From Rubrivirga sp046845755 (GTDB lineage: Bacteria; Bacteroidota; Rhodothermia; Rhodothermales; Rubricoccaceae): a stretch of DNA of 64,000 bases. The stretch covers positions 1,736,001 through 1,800,000 of the forward strand of contig NZ_CP177357.1 of NCBI RefSeq assembly GCF_046845755.1, read 5' to 3'. The position numbers and the translations under genes were made by a program. Of the stretch, positions 54,154 to 61,535 are shown one piece after another (the stretch's first letter is position 1; each line of letters begins with the position of its first letter). Under the pieces are notes generated by a model. The model was not told the origin of the DNA and searched no databases. It saw only the letters and a program-made list of their open reading frames with translations.

Positions 54154-55017
54154 ATGGACGTCCCCCTCGCCCGCCTGCTCGTCACCTGCCCCGACCAGCC
54201 CGGCATCGTGGCCGCCGTCAGCGGCTTCCTGCGCAACCACGGCGCCAACATCACGGCGCTTGACCAGCACTCGACCGACCCCGTCGGCGGGACGTTTTTT
54301 CTGCGGGCCGAGTTCACGACGCCGGACCTCGACCTCGCCGCGGAGGCGCTCGAAGCCGCGTTCCGGCGCGTCGTCGCCGAGCCGTTCGCGATGGACTGGA
54401 AAATCGCGTACGCCGCCCGTCGGACCCAGGTCGCCATCATGGTCTCAAAGGTGGACCATGCCCTCCTGGAGCTGCTGTGGCAGTGGCGCCGGGGCGACCT
54501 CGACGCCGACATCGCGCTCGTCGTCAGCAACCACGACGCGCTGCGCGCCGAGGTCGAGCGGTTCGGCGTCCCGTTCCACCACGTCCCGGTGACCCGGGAC
54601 ACGAAGGGCGAGGCCGAGGCCGCCACAGTCGCGCTGTTCGACGAGGCCGGCGTCGACCTCGTGGTGCTGGCGCGCTACATGCAGATCCTGACGCCCGACT
54701 TTGTCGACCGCTACGCCGGGCGCATCATCAACATACACCACTCGTTCCTGCCCGCGTTCGTCGGCGCCGACCCGTACCGGCAGGCGTTTGAGCGCGGGGT
54801 CAAGGTGATCGGCGCGACGGCCCACTACGTGACGGCCGACCTCGACGAGGGCCCGATCATCGAGCAGGGCGTGGCCCGCGTGTCGCACCGCCAGTCCGTC
54901 GCCGAGCTCCGGCGCCTGGGCCAGTCGCTCGAACGGGACGTGCTGGCACGGGCCGTCCGCTGGCACCTCGAAGCCCGGGTGCTGGTCCAGGGCAACAAGA
55001 CCGTCGTGTTTATCTGA
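54154..55017 (+). CDS. purU: Formyltetrahydrofolate deformylase
   Basis: Hydrolyses 10-formyl-THF to formate and THF. An N-terminal ACT domain (about 7-85: LLVTCPDQPGIVAAVSGFLR) and a C-terminal formyltransferase-fold domain (about 92-287) make up 287 residues. The catalytic N193-H195-D231 triad is present (IINIHHSFLP, TADLDEGPIIEQ). It balances the one-carbon pool and supplies formate for purT-type purine synthesis. Monocistronic here, converging on the AI-2E gene with 3 bases between stops. Confidence 0.97.
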   Translation: MDVPLARLLVTCPDQPGIVAAVSGFLRNHGANITALDQHSTDPVGGTFFLRAEFTTPDLDLAAEALEAAFRRVVAEPFAMDWKIAYAARRTQVAIMVSKVDHALLELLWQWRRGDLDADIALVVSNHDALRAEVERFGVPFHHVPVTRDTKGEAEAATVALFDEAGVDLVVLARYMQILTPDFVDRYAGRIINIHHSFLPAFVGADPYRQAFERGVKVIGATAHYVTADLDEGPIIEQGVARVSHRQSVAELRRLGQSLERDVLARAVRWHLEARVLVQGNKTVVFI

Positions 55018-55020
55018 GCG

Positions 55021-56181
55021 CTAGATCTCCAGCTCAGGGTTGGACTCGGCGAGCGGCGGGTCGGCCGGCGCCTCTTCCAGCGCGGCGGCCTCGATCGGGT
55101 CGAGGCCCGAGGCCGGCGTGTCGTCCGGCGCGTCGTCGGCGGGGCCGAACTCCTCGGTAAAGATCTCCCAGACGGTCAGGAACAGCCCGGCGACGACGGG
55201 GCCGATGACGAGCCCGGAGAACCCGAACGTGGCCAGCCCCCCAAGTGTCGAGAGCAGGATCATGTAGTCCGGCATCCCCGCGTCGCGGCCGACCAGGATC
55301 GGGCGGAGCGCGTTGTCGACCGTCCCCATGATGCCCGCGCCGACGCCGGCCAGGATGAGCGCCTTGACCCAGGCGCCGGTCGCCACCAGGTACACGGCCG
55401 CCGGGATCCAGACGAGCGCTCCGCCGATCGCCGGGAGCAGCGAGAACACGCCCATCAGCACGCCCCACAGAACGGGCGAGCCGAGCCCCAAGAGCGCGAA
55501 CGCGACGCCACCAATCGTGCCCTGCACCGCGGCGATCACGAACGTCCCCTTCACCGTCGCCCGGGTGACGGCGGTGAACTTGGAGAACAGCCGTCGCTCG
55601 CGGGGGTCGCCGAGCGGGAGCGCGCGGATCATCGTCGCCTCCAGCGCGGCGCTGTCGCGGACGAAGAAGAACAGGACGTAGAGCGTCACCGCCAGCAGGA
55701 GCGTGAACGTCAGCGCCTGCTGCCCGACCGACAGCAGCCGCGAGGCGACCTCCTGGCTCAGCGCGACGGCCGACGTGGTCACGCGGTCGCGGAGGTTGTC
55801 GAAGTCGATGCCGAGCTCCTCGGCGCGCTGGCTGAGGCGGGGCAGCATCCGCTCGGCGGCGGCGACCGGCTCCGTCAGGTCGATCTCGCCCGACGACACC
55901 CGCTCCACGACGCCGATGGCCTCTTGCGTCACCAGGATCCCCAGCACGATGAGCGGGGCGACGACCGCGGACATCACGGTGAGCAGGGTCAACAACGCGG
56001 CGATCGTCGAGCGCCCCTTGAGCCGGCGCTCGTACCAGCGGAACAGCGGCGCGAAGAGGACCGCGAGCACGACGGCCCAGAAGACAGGGAGCAAGAACCC
56101 CCCGAGCGTCCACGCGAACGCGAGCGTGACGAGGACGAGGAGGGCGAGGAAGGCCCGGTTTTCGAGCGAGCGGAGGGTCAT
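55021..56181 (-). CDS. AI-2E family transporter (PerM/YhhT-like)
   Basis: A 386-residue inner-membrane protein with about eight helices. The TIGR/Pfam AI-2E_transport pattern is clear: FLLPVFWAVVLAVLFAPLFR, VQGTIGGVAFALLGLGSPVL, LPAIGGALVWIPAAVYL, TVDNALRPILVGRDAGMPDY. The C-terminal ~45 residues are acidic and disordered (EFGPADDAPDDTPASGLDP). Despite the name, many family members export unrelated substrates or act as Na+/H+ antiporters. ATG 56181 starts the first helix. Confidence 0.93.
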   Translation of the reverse strand: MTLRSLENRAFLALLVLVTLAFAWTLGGFLLPVFWAVVLAVLFAPLFRWYERRLKGRSTIAALLTLLTVMSAVVAPLIVLGILVTQEAIGVVERVSSGEIDLTEPVAAAERMLPRLSQRAEELGIDFDNLRDRVTTSAVALSQEVASRLLSVGQQALTFTLLLAVTLYVLFFFVRDSAALEATMIRALPLGDPRERRLFSKFTAVTRATVKGTFVIAAVQGTIGGVAFALLGLGSPVLWGVLMGVFSLLPAIGGALVWIPAAVYLVATGAWVKALILAGVGAGIMGTVDNALRPILVGRDAGMPDYMILLSTLGGLATFGFSGLVIGPVVAGLFLTVWEIFTEEFGPADDAPDDTPASGLDPIEAAALEEAPADPPLAESNPELEI

Positions 56182-56262
56182 CAGAGTCGGGGGGGACGCC
56201 GGAATATCGGCGTGGCGGGCGTCGGGATTCACCCATTGCTTCACCCAATTTGCACGGCCCCC

Positions 56263-56291
56263 TTGACTGCGCGGCTTCTGGTCCCTATCGT
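56263..56291 (+). promoter_or_regulatory. Promoter in the AI-2E/parA intergenic region
   Basis: TTGACT (56263-56268) and TATCGT (56286-56291) are separated by exactly 17 bases, close to sigma70 consensus, on the + strand with no gene immediately downstream. It would start a transcript near 56298. Confidence 0.55.
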
Positions 56292-56297
56292 TCGAGC

Positions 56298-56399
56298 ATC
56301 GAGTGAGGTCGAGCCTGGCGATCTGTCCGGGGGGACGACAACCGGCGCGATCCACCCGATCCAACCCCGACCGGCAGCCGCCGGTCGGGGTTTCTGTTT
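56298..56399 (+). ncRNA. Candidate small RNA or parA leader/attenuator
   Basis: A transcript from the promoter above would run about 100 bases to a strong hairpin followed by a U-rich stretch, with no open reading frame of note. It contains GGGGGGAC and two GATCC-like elements that could fold. It either ends as an independent small RNA or is the 5-prime part of the parA mRNA with an attenuator. It does not match SRP RNA, tmRNA or a known riboswitch by eye. Confidence 0.35.
56363..56399 (+). terminator. Intrinsic terminator/attenuator upstream of parA
   Basis: CCCCGACCGGC (56365-56375) pairs perfectly with GCCGGTCGGGG (56380-56390) around the loop AGCC; flanking AA/TT extend the stem to 13 pairs. 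TTTCTGTTT follows (56391-56399). Good intrinsic terminator geometry on the + strand. Confidence 0.75.
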
Positions 56400-56498
56400 G
56401 AGGAGCCCCCGAGACGCCCCGTGCTGGGCGTTGTCGCACAGCGACTTCGCTCGCTCTCCCGCGGAGACCCGAGGCCATCAGGCGGCTGTGGACGAACG

Positions 56499-56542
56499 GC
56501 CGGCCCGACAGCCCGTCGGCGCTGTCGGGCCGGCTCTATATT
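56499..56542 (+). promoter_or_regulatory. 14-bp palindrome with adjacent -10 before parA
   Basis: GCCGGCCCGACAGC (56499-56512) and GCTGTCGGGCCGGC (56521-56534) are exact reverse complements with an 8-base centre. TATATT follows at 56537-56542 and can serve as a -10 for parA, 62 bases before its ATG. The palindrome covers the place of the -35, so it looks like an operator rather than a terminator (no U tract). Confidence 0.5.
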
Positions 56543-56603
56543 CGAGGTGTCCCCCCGGTCCCCGTGGCCGGCGCCCTGTCACTCCCCGTTAGCGCCCCTC
56601 GCC

Positions 56604-57599
56604 ATGGGCAAGGTCATCGCGGTCGCGAATCAGAAGGGCGGCGTCGGCAAGACCACGACGGCCGTCAACCTCGCTGCGTCGCTCGCGGCGTCGGAGCACC
56701 CGACGCTGCTCATCGACACCGACCCCCAAGCGAACGGGACGTCGTCGCTGGGCATCGAGCCCCGGACGGTCGCCTCGTCCGTCTACGACGTGCTCACCGG
56801 GAGCGCCTCCGTCGACGACGTCGCGCTCCACACGGAGATGCCGTTCCTGGACGTCGTCCCGAGCCACATCAACCTGGTGGGCGCCGAGATCGAGATGATC
56901 GACCTGTTCGAGCGCGAGCGGGTCCTCAAGAAGGCGCTCGAGGGACTCCGGCGGAAGTACCACTTCGTCGTCATCGACTGCCCGCCGAGCCTGGGCCTCC
57001 TCACGCTCAACGCCCTGACCGCCGCCGACTCGGTCCTCATCCCGGTCCAGACGGAGTACTTCGCGCTCGAAGGGCTCGGCCAGCTGCTCAACACGATCAA
57101 GATCGTCCGCCAGCACCTCAACCCGGACCTCGAGATCGAGGGCGTGCTGCTGACGATGTTCGACGGGCGGCTCCGCCTGAGCAACCAGGTCGCGGCCGAG
57201 GTCCGGCGCTACTTCGGCGACCGCGTCTTCGAGGCCGTCGTCGCCCGCAACGTGCGGATCTCGGAGGCGCCGAGCTTCGGGAAGCCGGTCCTGCTCTACG
57301 ACGGGATCTCGTCGGGCGCCAAGAACTACCTGAGCGTGGCCGCCGAGGTGGTCCGCAACAACCAGCGCTACCTCCAGGCCCCGCCCGAGACCGCCGACGG
57401 CACGCCGCTCGACGACGCGCCGGACCTCCGCGTGCCGCCGCCCGCCCCGCGCGTGTCCACCCCTCCCCCGCCGACGCCCACGCCGGCCTCGCGCACTCGC
57501 ACGATCGCCCCGCCGCGCCCGACGCCCGCCGGCGACGGCGGCACCGACCGCGTCGTGCTCGCCTCGAAAGCGACGCCGCCCTCCTCCGACGACGCCTAG
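56604..57599 (+). CDS. parA: Chromosome partitioning ATPase ParA (Soj)
   Basis: A 331-residue ParA ATPase that drives origin segregation with ParB. The deviant Walker A is QKGGVGKTTTAVNLA (10-24), with IDTDPQANGTSSLG and VVIDCPPSLGLL following. After about residue 260 comes an unusually long, proline- and threonine-rich disordered tail (PPPAPRVSTPPPPTPTPASR and beyond), not found in typical Soj. ATG 56604 gives the family start. It is followed 12 bases later by parB. Confidence 0.97.
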   Translation: MGKVIAVANQKGGVGKTTTAVNLAASLAASEHPTLLIDTDPQANGTSSLGIEPRTVASSVYDVLTGSASVDDVALHTEMPFLDVVPSHINLVGAEIEMIDLFERERVLKKALEGLRRKYHFVVIDCPPSLGLLTLNALTAADSVLIPVQTEYFALEGLGQLLNTIKIVRQHLNPDLEIEGVLLTMFDGRLRLSNQVAAEVRRYFGDRVFEAVVARNVRISEAPSFGKPVLLYDGISSGAKNYLSVAAEVVRNNQRYLQAPPETADGTPLDDAPDLRVPPPAPRVSTPPPPTPTPASRTRTIAPPRPTPAGDGGTDRVVLASKATPPSSDDA

Positions 57600-57611
57600 C
57601 CCTGCCCCCCC

Positions 57612-58559
57612 ATGGCCAAGAAAGCCGCCCTCGGCAAGGGCCTCAGCGCCCTCCTCCCCTCCCAGCCCGACGCCTCCCCCGGCGACGAGACCGGCTCGCG
57701 GACGCGCCTCTACAACTTCGAGGAGCGCCGCCGCCTGGCCGGCCGCGTCGCCGAGCTCGACATCGAGGCGATCAGCCCGAACCCGTACCAGCCCCGCAAG
57801 GACTTCGACGAGAAGGCCCTCGACGAACTGGCCGCGTCGATCTCCCAGCTCGGCATCATCCAGCCGCTGACGGTCCGCTCCCTCGGGGACGGGCGCTACG
57901 AGCTGATCTCGGGCGAGCGCCGCCTGCGCGCCAGCCGCCGCGCCGGGCTCAAGCGGATCCCCGCCTACGTCCGCGAGGCGGACACGGAGGAGATGCTGGA
58001 GATGGCGATCGTCGAGAACGTCCAGCGCGAGGACCTCAACCCGGTCGAGGTGGCACTCGGCTACCAGCGGCTGATGGAGGAGGTCGGGCTGACGCAGGAG
58101 CAAGTCGCCGAGAAGGTGGGCAAGAGCCGCCCGACGGTCGCGAACGCGCTCCGGCTGCTGCGGCTGCCGCCGCGCGTCCAGGCCTCGCTCCGCGAGGGCG
58201 CCCTGTCGAGCGGCCACGCGCGCGCCCTCGTCGGCGTCGACGACGACGCCGCGCTCCTCGACCTCCACCGCGCGACGATCGACCACGGGCTGTCGGTCCG
58301 CGAGGTCGAGCGCCGCGCGAAGGCCCTGCGCGAGCCGGCGCCCAAGCCGTCCGCCCCCAGCGCCGACACCCCGAGCACTCCGGCGCTCCCGCCGCGCGAC
58401 CGGCTCCAAATCGAGGCCTTTGAAGCCCGGCTCCGCGAGCACGTCGCCAGCCGCGTCCAAATCAAGCACCGCGCGAGCGACGGCGGCGGCGTGGTCGAGG
58501 TCGCCTACTACTCGGTCGACGACCTCGAGCGCGTTGTAGCCCGGCTGACCGCCGAGTAA
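57612..58559 (+). CDS. parB: Chromosome partitioning protein ParB
   Basis: A 315-residue ParB/Spo0J CTPase-clamp. It shows GKGLSALLP at the N-terminus, the ParB/Srx domain with NPYQPRKDF, GERRLRASRRAGL (CTP-binding region) and VENVQREDLNPVEVALGYQR, then the HTH (LTQEQVAEKVGKSRPTVANALRLLRLP), and a C-terminal dimer domain. The start is ATG 57612 behind CCCTGCCCCCC. No parS site was recognised in the window. Confidence 0.97.
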   Translation: MAKKAALGKGLSALLPSQPDASPGDETGSRTRLYNFEERRRLAGRVAELDIEAISPNPYQPRKDFDEKALDELAASISQLGIIQPLTVRSLGDGRYELISGERRLRASRRAGLKRIPAYVREADTEEMLEMAIVENVQREDLNPVEVALGYQRLMEEVGLTQEQVAEKVGKSRPTVANALRLLRLPPRVQASLREGALSSGHARALVGVDDDAALLDLHRATIDHGLSVREVERRAKALREPAPKPSAPSADTPSTPALPPRDRLQIEAFEARLREHVASRVQIKHRASDGGGVVEVAYYSVDDLERVVARLTAE

Positions 58560-58562
58560 CCC

Positions 58563-59180
58563 GTGGGCCGCATCGCGTGGGCGGCACTCCTGCTGGCGAC
58601 CGCCGCGCCGCTCGCCGCCCAACCCCTCGACTCGCTGGCGACCCGGCTCGACACGCCGACCCTCGCCGACACCGTGGCGGGCCCGACCGCACGCGGCGCC
58701 GTGCTCCGAGCGCTTGCGCTGCCCGGGTTTGGCCAGGTGTACGTCGGGCAACGCGCGAAGGCCCCGTTCGCGTTCGCGTTCGTCGCCGGCGCCGCCGTGT
58801 ACTTCGTCACCCGCCAGCGCCAGTACCTCCGCTACCGCCGCGCGTCGGTCGTCGCGGGCTGCCTGGTCGACGACGGCTCGGCCGACGACGACGCCGACCG
58901 CATCGCGCTGTGCGCGGCGGCCGGCGCCGACTACCAAGACGAATATGACGCCGTGAACGAGGGGCTCGCGACGCCCGCGACGTTCATCGCGATCCGCTCG
59001 GTCCGGGAAACCGCGCGCGGACAGCGCGACGTGGGCGCGCTCGTGGTGCTGGCGGCATACGCGCTCCAGGCGCTCGACGCGTATGTGGCGGCCGAGCTGT
59101 CGGACTTCGACGTGAGCGAGGACCTGAGCATCGGCGTCCGGCCGGAGTCGGGGCAACTCGCGTTGCGGCTGCGTTGGTGA
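58563..59180 (+). CDS. DUF5683 family membrane protein
   Basis: A 205-residue protein with signal-type N-terminus (IAWAALLLATAAPLAA, 4-19) and the DUF5683 core: RALALPGFGQVYVGQRAKAPFAF, then helices AFVAGAAVYFVTRQ and ALVVLAAYALQALDAYVAAEL. The parA-parB-DUF5683 order is typical of Bacteroidota/Rhodothermota, where dapB and lepB often follow; here they do not. Start GTG 3 bases after parB, so coupled. Function unknown. Confidence 0.9.
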   Translation: MGRIAWAALLLATAAPLAAQPLDSLATRLDTPTLADTVAGPTARGAVLRALALPGFGQVYVGQRAKAPFAFAFVAGAAVYFVTRQRQYLRYRRASVVAGCLVDDGSADDDADRIALCAAAGADYQDEYDAVNEGLATPATFIAIRSVRETARGQRDVGALVVLAAYALQALDAYVAAELSDFDVSEDLSIGVRPESGQLALRLRW

Positions 59181-59233
59181 TTAACCGGCGGGCGGAAGTC
59201 GCGATACCGACGTCCCCCTTCCGCGTGTCGCCG

Positions 59234-59869
59234 ATGTCTCGCCTCGCCCTCGCCCTTGCCGTCGCCCTGAGTGCCCCTGCCGCACTCGCGCAGATCGTCC
59301 CCCCGGAGGCGGAGTCCGCGCCCGACTCGGTGGCTACGGCCCCGAGCTTCGCGCAAGACGTGGTCCGCGAGGCCGCCCAGCGCGCCCGGCCGTCGCCGCG
59401 GCTGGGACTGGCGCTGCGGGCCGCCACACAGCCGACCGTCGAGACCATCCGCGAGCTGGGCGTCACCGTGACGCTGCCGCCTGGCTGGCGCGGCCCGGCC
59501 GTGCCCTCAGCGCAGAACAGCGGCCGGTATGCCGTCTTCACGCTTCGGAACGCCGCGCCGCGCCACCCGCTGGCGGGCGCCGTCGTCCGCGTCGAGCGCG
59601 TGGTCGGGTTCGAGGGCGTCGAGCGCGAGCGGTGGCTGCGGGGCCAGACGCCGTACCGCTACCACGGCTCGGCCGGGCCCGTCGGGCCGATCGCCGTGCC
59701 CGGCCACCCGTTCGGGGTCGAGGTCGCGGGCGGCGGCGTTCGGGGCGCCGTCGTGTTTGTTCGGACCCACGGCGCGATCTGGGCGATCGGCGTCGAGGCG
59801 CCCGAGGCGCTCTGGGCCCGCCAGCAGGCCGCCCTGCTGGCTCTCGTCAACGGCGTACGGCTGCCTTAG
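59234..59869 (+). CDS. Exported hypothetical protein
   Basis: A 211-residue protein with signal peptide MSRLALALAVALSAPAALAQ (20, A-L-A-Q cleavage). After a low-complexity spacer comes a beta-rich domain (VTVTLPPGWRG, RYAVFTLRNAAP, LAGAVVRVERVVGFEGVE, HPFGVEVAGGGVRGAVVFV). It is probably a periplasmic or outer-membrane-associated domain of unknown function. It may belong to the parAB operon, 53 bases after DUF5683. An upstream in-frame GTG at 59228 also exists. Confidence 0.72.
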   Translation: MSRLALALAVALSAPAALAQIVPPEAESAPDSVATAPSFAQDVVREAAQRARPSPRLGLALRAATQPTVETIRELGVTVTLPPGWRGPAVPSAQNSGRYAVFTLRNAAPRHPLAGAVVRVERVVGFEGVERERWLRGQTPYRYHGSAGPVGPIAVPGHPFGVEVAGGGVRGAVVFVRTHGAIWAIGVEAPEALWARQQAALLALVNGVRLP

Positions 59870-60023
59870 CGAGGGCGCCTGAACATTCACCCAGATCGAC
59901 TCTCGCGGGCCAGATTCCGCCGTCGCCGCGTCCCGATCGTCGTCCGTGGCTACGGCCCCGCACTCCTCGCGACACCGAAATCGTGACCTCGCGCGAGCCT
60001 GACCTCGCAATGGTCCACGCGCC

Positions 60024-60407
60024 CTAGTTCGAGCAGATCGAGCGGAGCACGCGGCGGCGCTCGTCGAGCGTGTCGCGCCAGCGGCCCTCGCCGACCTCGT
60101 CGTCGCCGAGGTAGTAGTCCCAGTGCTCGACGGTGTCCTCGTTGAGGAGCACGGGCGTCGACATGTGGGCGGTCCGCTTGAGGAGCGGCTGGAGGCCCAT
60201 CTGGTGGACGAAGGTGATCTTGCAATCGCCTTCCTCGACGCGCCGGACGGTCAGCCAGTTGTCGCCGCAGACGTGGCAGGTAAAGAAGCGGGCCTCCTGC
60301 TCGTCGGTGAGCAGGCCGAGGTCGTCGGACTCGTCGGCGTCGAGCTCCATCGGGAGCATCGAGTACGAGCGGCAGGCCTTGCACTGAAGTCGGTCCATCG
60401 GATTCAT
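60024..60407 (-). CDS. Zinc-ribbon protein
   Basis: A 127-residue soluble protein with two CxxC knuckles, C9-x2-C12 and C44-x2-C47 (RLQCKACRSY, FTCHVCGDNWL), forming a zinc ribbon. An acidic linker precedes the second knuckle, and a helical/strand C-terminal half follows (ILHEYW-like DTVEHWDYYLGDDEVGEG). It may bind nucleic acid or a protein partner. ATG 60407 or 60398 (MDRLQCKAC) are both possible. It is divergent from the phosphodiesterase gene. Confidence 0.78.
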   Translation of the reverse strand: MNPMDRLQCKACRSYSMLPMELDADESDDLGLLTDEQEARFFTCHVCGDNWLTVRRVEEGDCKITFVHQMGLQPLLKRTAHMSTPVLLNEDTVEHWDYYLGDDEVGEGRWRDTLDERRRVLRSICSN

Positions 60408-60488
60408 CGGGGGTTTCCGAGGGTAACGCCTTCGGCGGGATCGCCGCACGTCGACGGGCCGTCTTCACCCCGCCTTTCCCCCCTCTCC

Positions 60489-61265
60489 GTGCCCCGTCCG
60501 ACGCGCGTTCAACCCTACCTCGCCGAACTGCTGGCGGCTCCGCCCACGCAGCCCGTTCCGGCGCTCAAGCGCCGCCTGACGGTCGCCTCGTACAACGTCC
60601 ACCGGTGGGCCGGCGTGCGGGGCGGGAAGCAATACGAGCCCGAGCGCGCGCACGCCGTCATCGAGGAGATGGGCGCCGATGTGCTGGCGCTCCAGGAGGC
60701 GCTCCGCCCCACCAAGGGCGCCGACCCGCTCCGCGAGGTCGCGGAGGATCTGGGCTACCACCTCGCGTTCGTCGTCACCAGGCTCCACAAGCGTGGCGAG
60801 TTGGGGAACGCCGTCCTGTCGCGATGGCCGCTGTCCGGGGCGCTCGCCATCGACCTGTCGTTCGGGCGACTCGAAAAACGGGCAGCGCTTGCGGTCCGCG
60901 TCGGCTCCGGCGAGCGGTCCTTGCAGATCGCCGCGACGCACCTTGCCCTCGTGGACCGGACGCGCGCGCACCAGGTCAAGGCGCTCCTGGATCACCCCCA
61001 GCTCGCGAGCGGGCCGGTCGTGCTGGTGGGCGACATGAACGCCTGGCGGCCGACGAAGGCGTCGCGCGCGCTCGACAACCACTTCAAAACGCGGCACCAC
61101 AACGCCAACTGGCCGGCCTCGTACCCGACGGTCCGGCCTGTCCTCGCGCTCGACCGCCTCTACGCCCGCGGCGTCGAGATCATCCACCTGGGCGCCCACA
61201 CGTCGGAGGCGGCCCGGCGCGGGTCGGACCACCTGCCGATCGTCGCCGAGCTCAAGCTGAAATAG
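60489..61265 (+). CDS. Endonuclease/exonuclease/phosphatase-family enzyme
   Basis: A 258-residue EEP (DNase I-like) phosphoesterase. Fold motifs are in order: VASYNVHRWAG, the metal-binding glutamate in ADVLALQEALRP, ATHLALVDRTRAHQV, GDMNAWRP and the catalytic SDHLPIVAEL. There is no signal peptide, so it is cytoplasmic. Substrate may be nucleic acid, inositol phosphate or a lipid. Start GTG 60489 behind CCCCCCTCTCC. Confidence 0.9.
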   Translation: MPRPTRVQPYLAELLAAPPTQPVPALKRRLTVASYNVHRWAGVRGGKQYEPERAHAVIEEMGADVLALQEALRPTKGADPLREVAEDLGYHLAFVVTRLHKRGELGNAVLSRWPLSGALAIDLSFGRLEKRAALAVRVGSGERSLQIAATHLALVDRTRAHQVKALLDHPQLASGPVVLVGDMNAWRPTKASRALDNHFKTRHHNANWPASYPTVRPVLALDRLYARGVEIIHLGAHTSEAARRGSDHLPIVAELKLK

Positions 61266-61288
61266 CCGACGCGGGCGCCGGGCTCCCG

Positions 61289-61531
61289 TTACGCGTCGTC
61301 GTGCTCCGGCTCGAAAAAGCGCTCGGCGTGCTCGCAGACGTCGCGCTGGCGGTCCTCGTGGAACGTCAGCGTCTCCTCCTGGAATGTCACCTCGAAGGCG
61401 CCGGTGACAGGCACGGCGCGGTGGCGGAGGTACGTCAGCCGGTCGCCCGCGAGCACGAGCACGCCGCCGTCGTCGCGGAACGACTGGCGGGCGAGGTACG
61501 GCATGCCGGCGACGAGGTCGGTGATCCGCAT
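61289..61531 (-). CDS. DUF3601-like small protein
   Basis: An 80-residue beta-rich protein starting MRITDLVAGMPYLARQSFRD. Its order (LK-G-Y-x-V-x-x-S-F-x-D-x-x-G) is like DUF3601, small SH3/beta-barrel proteins of unknown function. The acidic C-terminus ends EPEHDDA. ATG 61531 lies 4 bases after the acyl-CoA dehydrogenase stop on the same strand, so they are co-transcribed. Confidence 0.7.
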   Translation of the reverse strand: MRITDLVAGMPYLARQSFRDDGGVLVLAGDRLTYLRHRAVPVTGAFEVTFQEETLTFHEDRQRDVCEHAERFFEPEHDDA

Positions 61532-61535
61532 CCGC

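Noticed and set aside
55021..58559. parS sites near parAB
   Set aside because: No copy of a TGTTYCACGTGRAACA-like 16-mer was found by eye; the 14-bp palindrome before parA has a different sequence.
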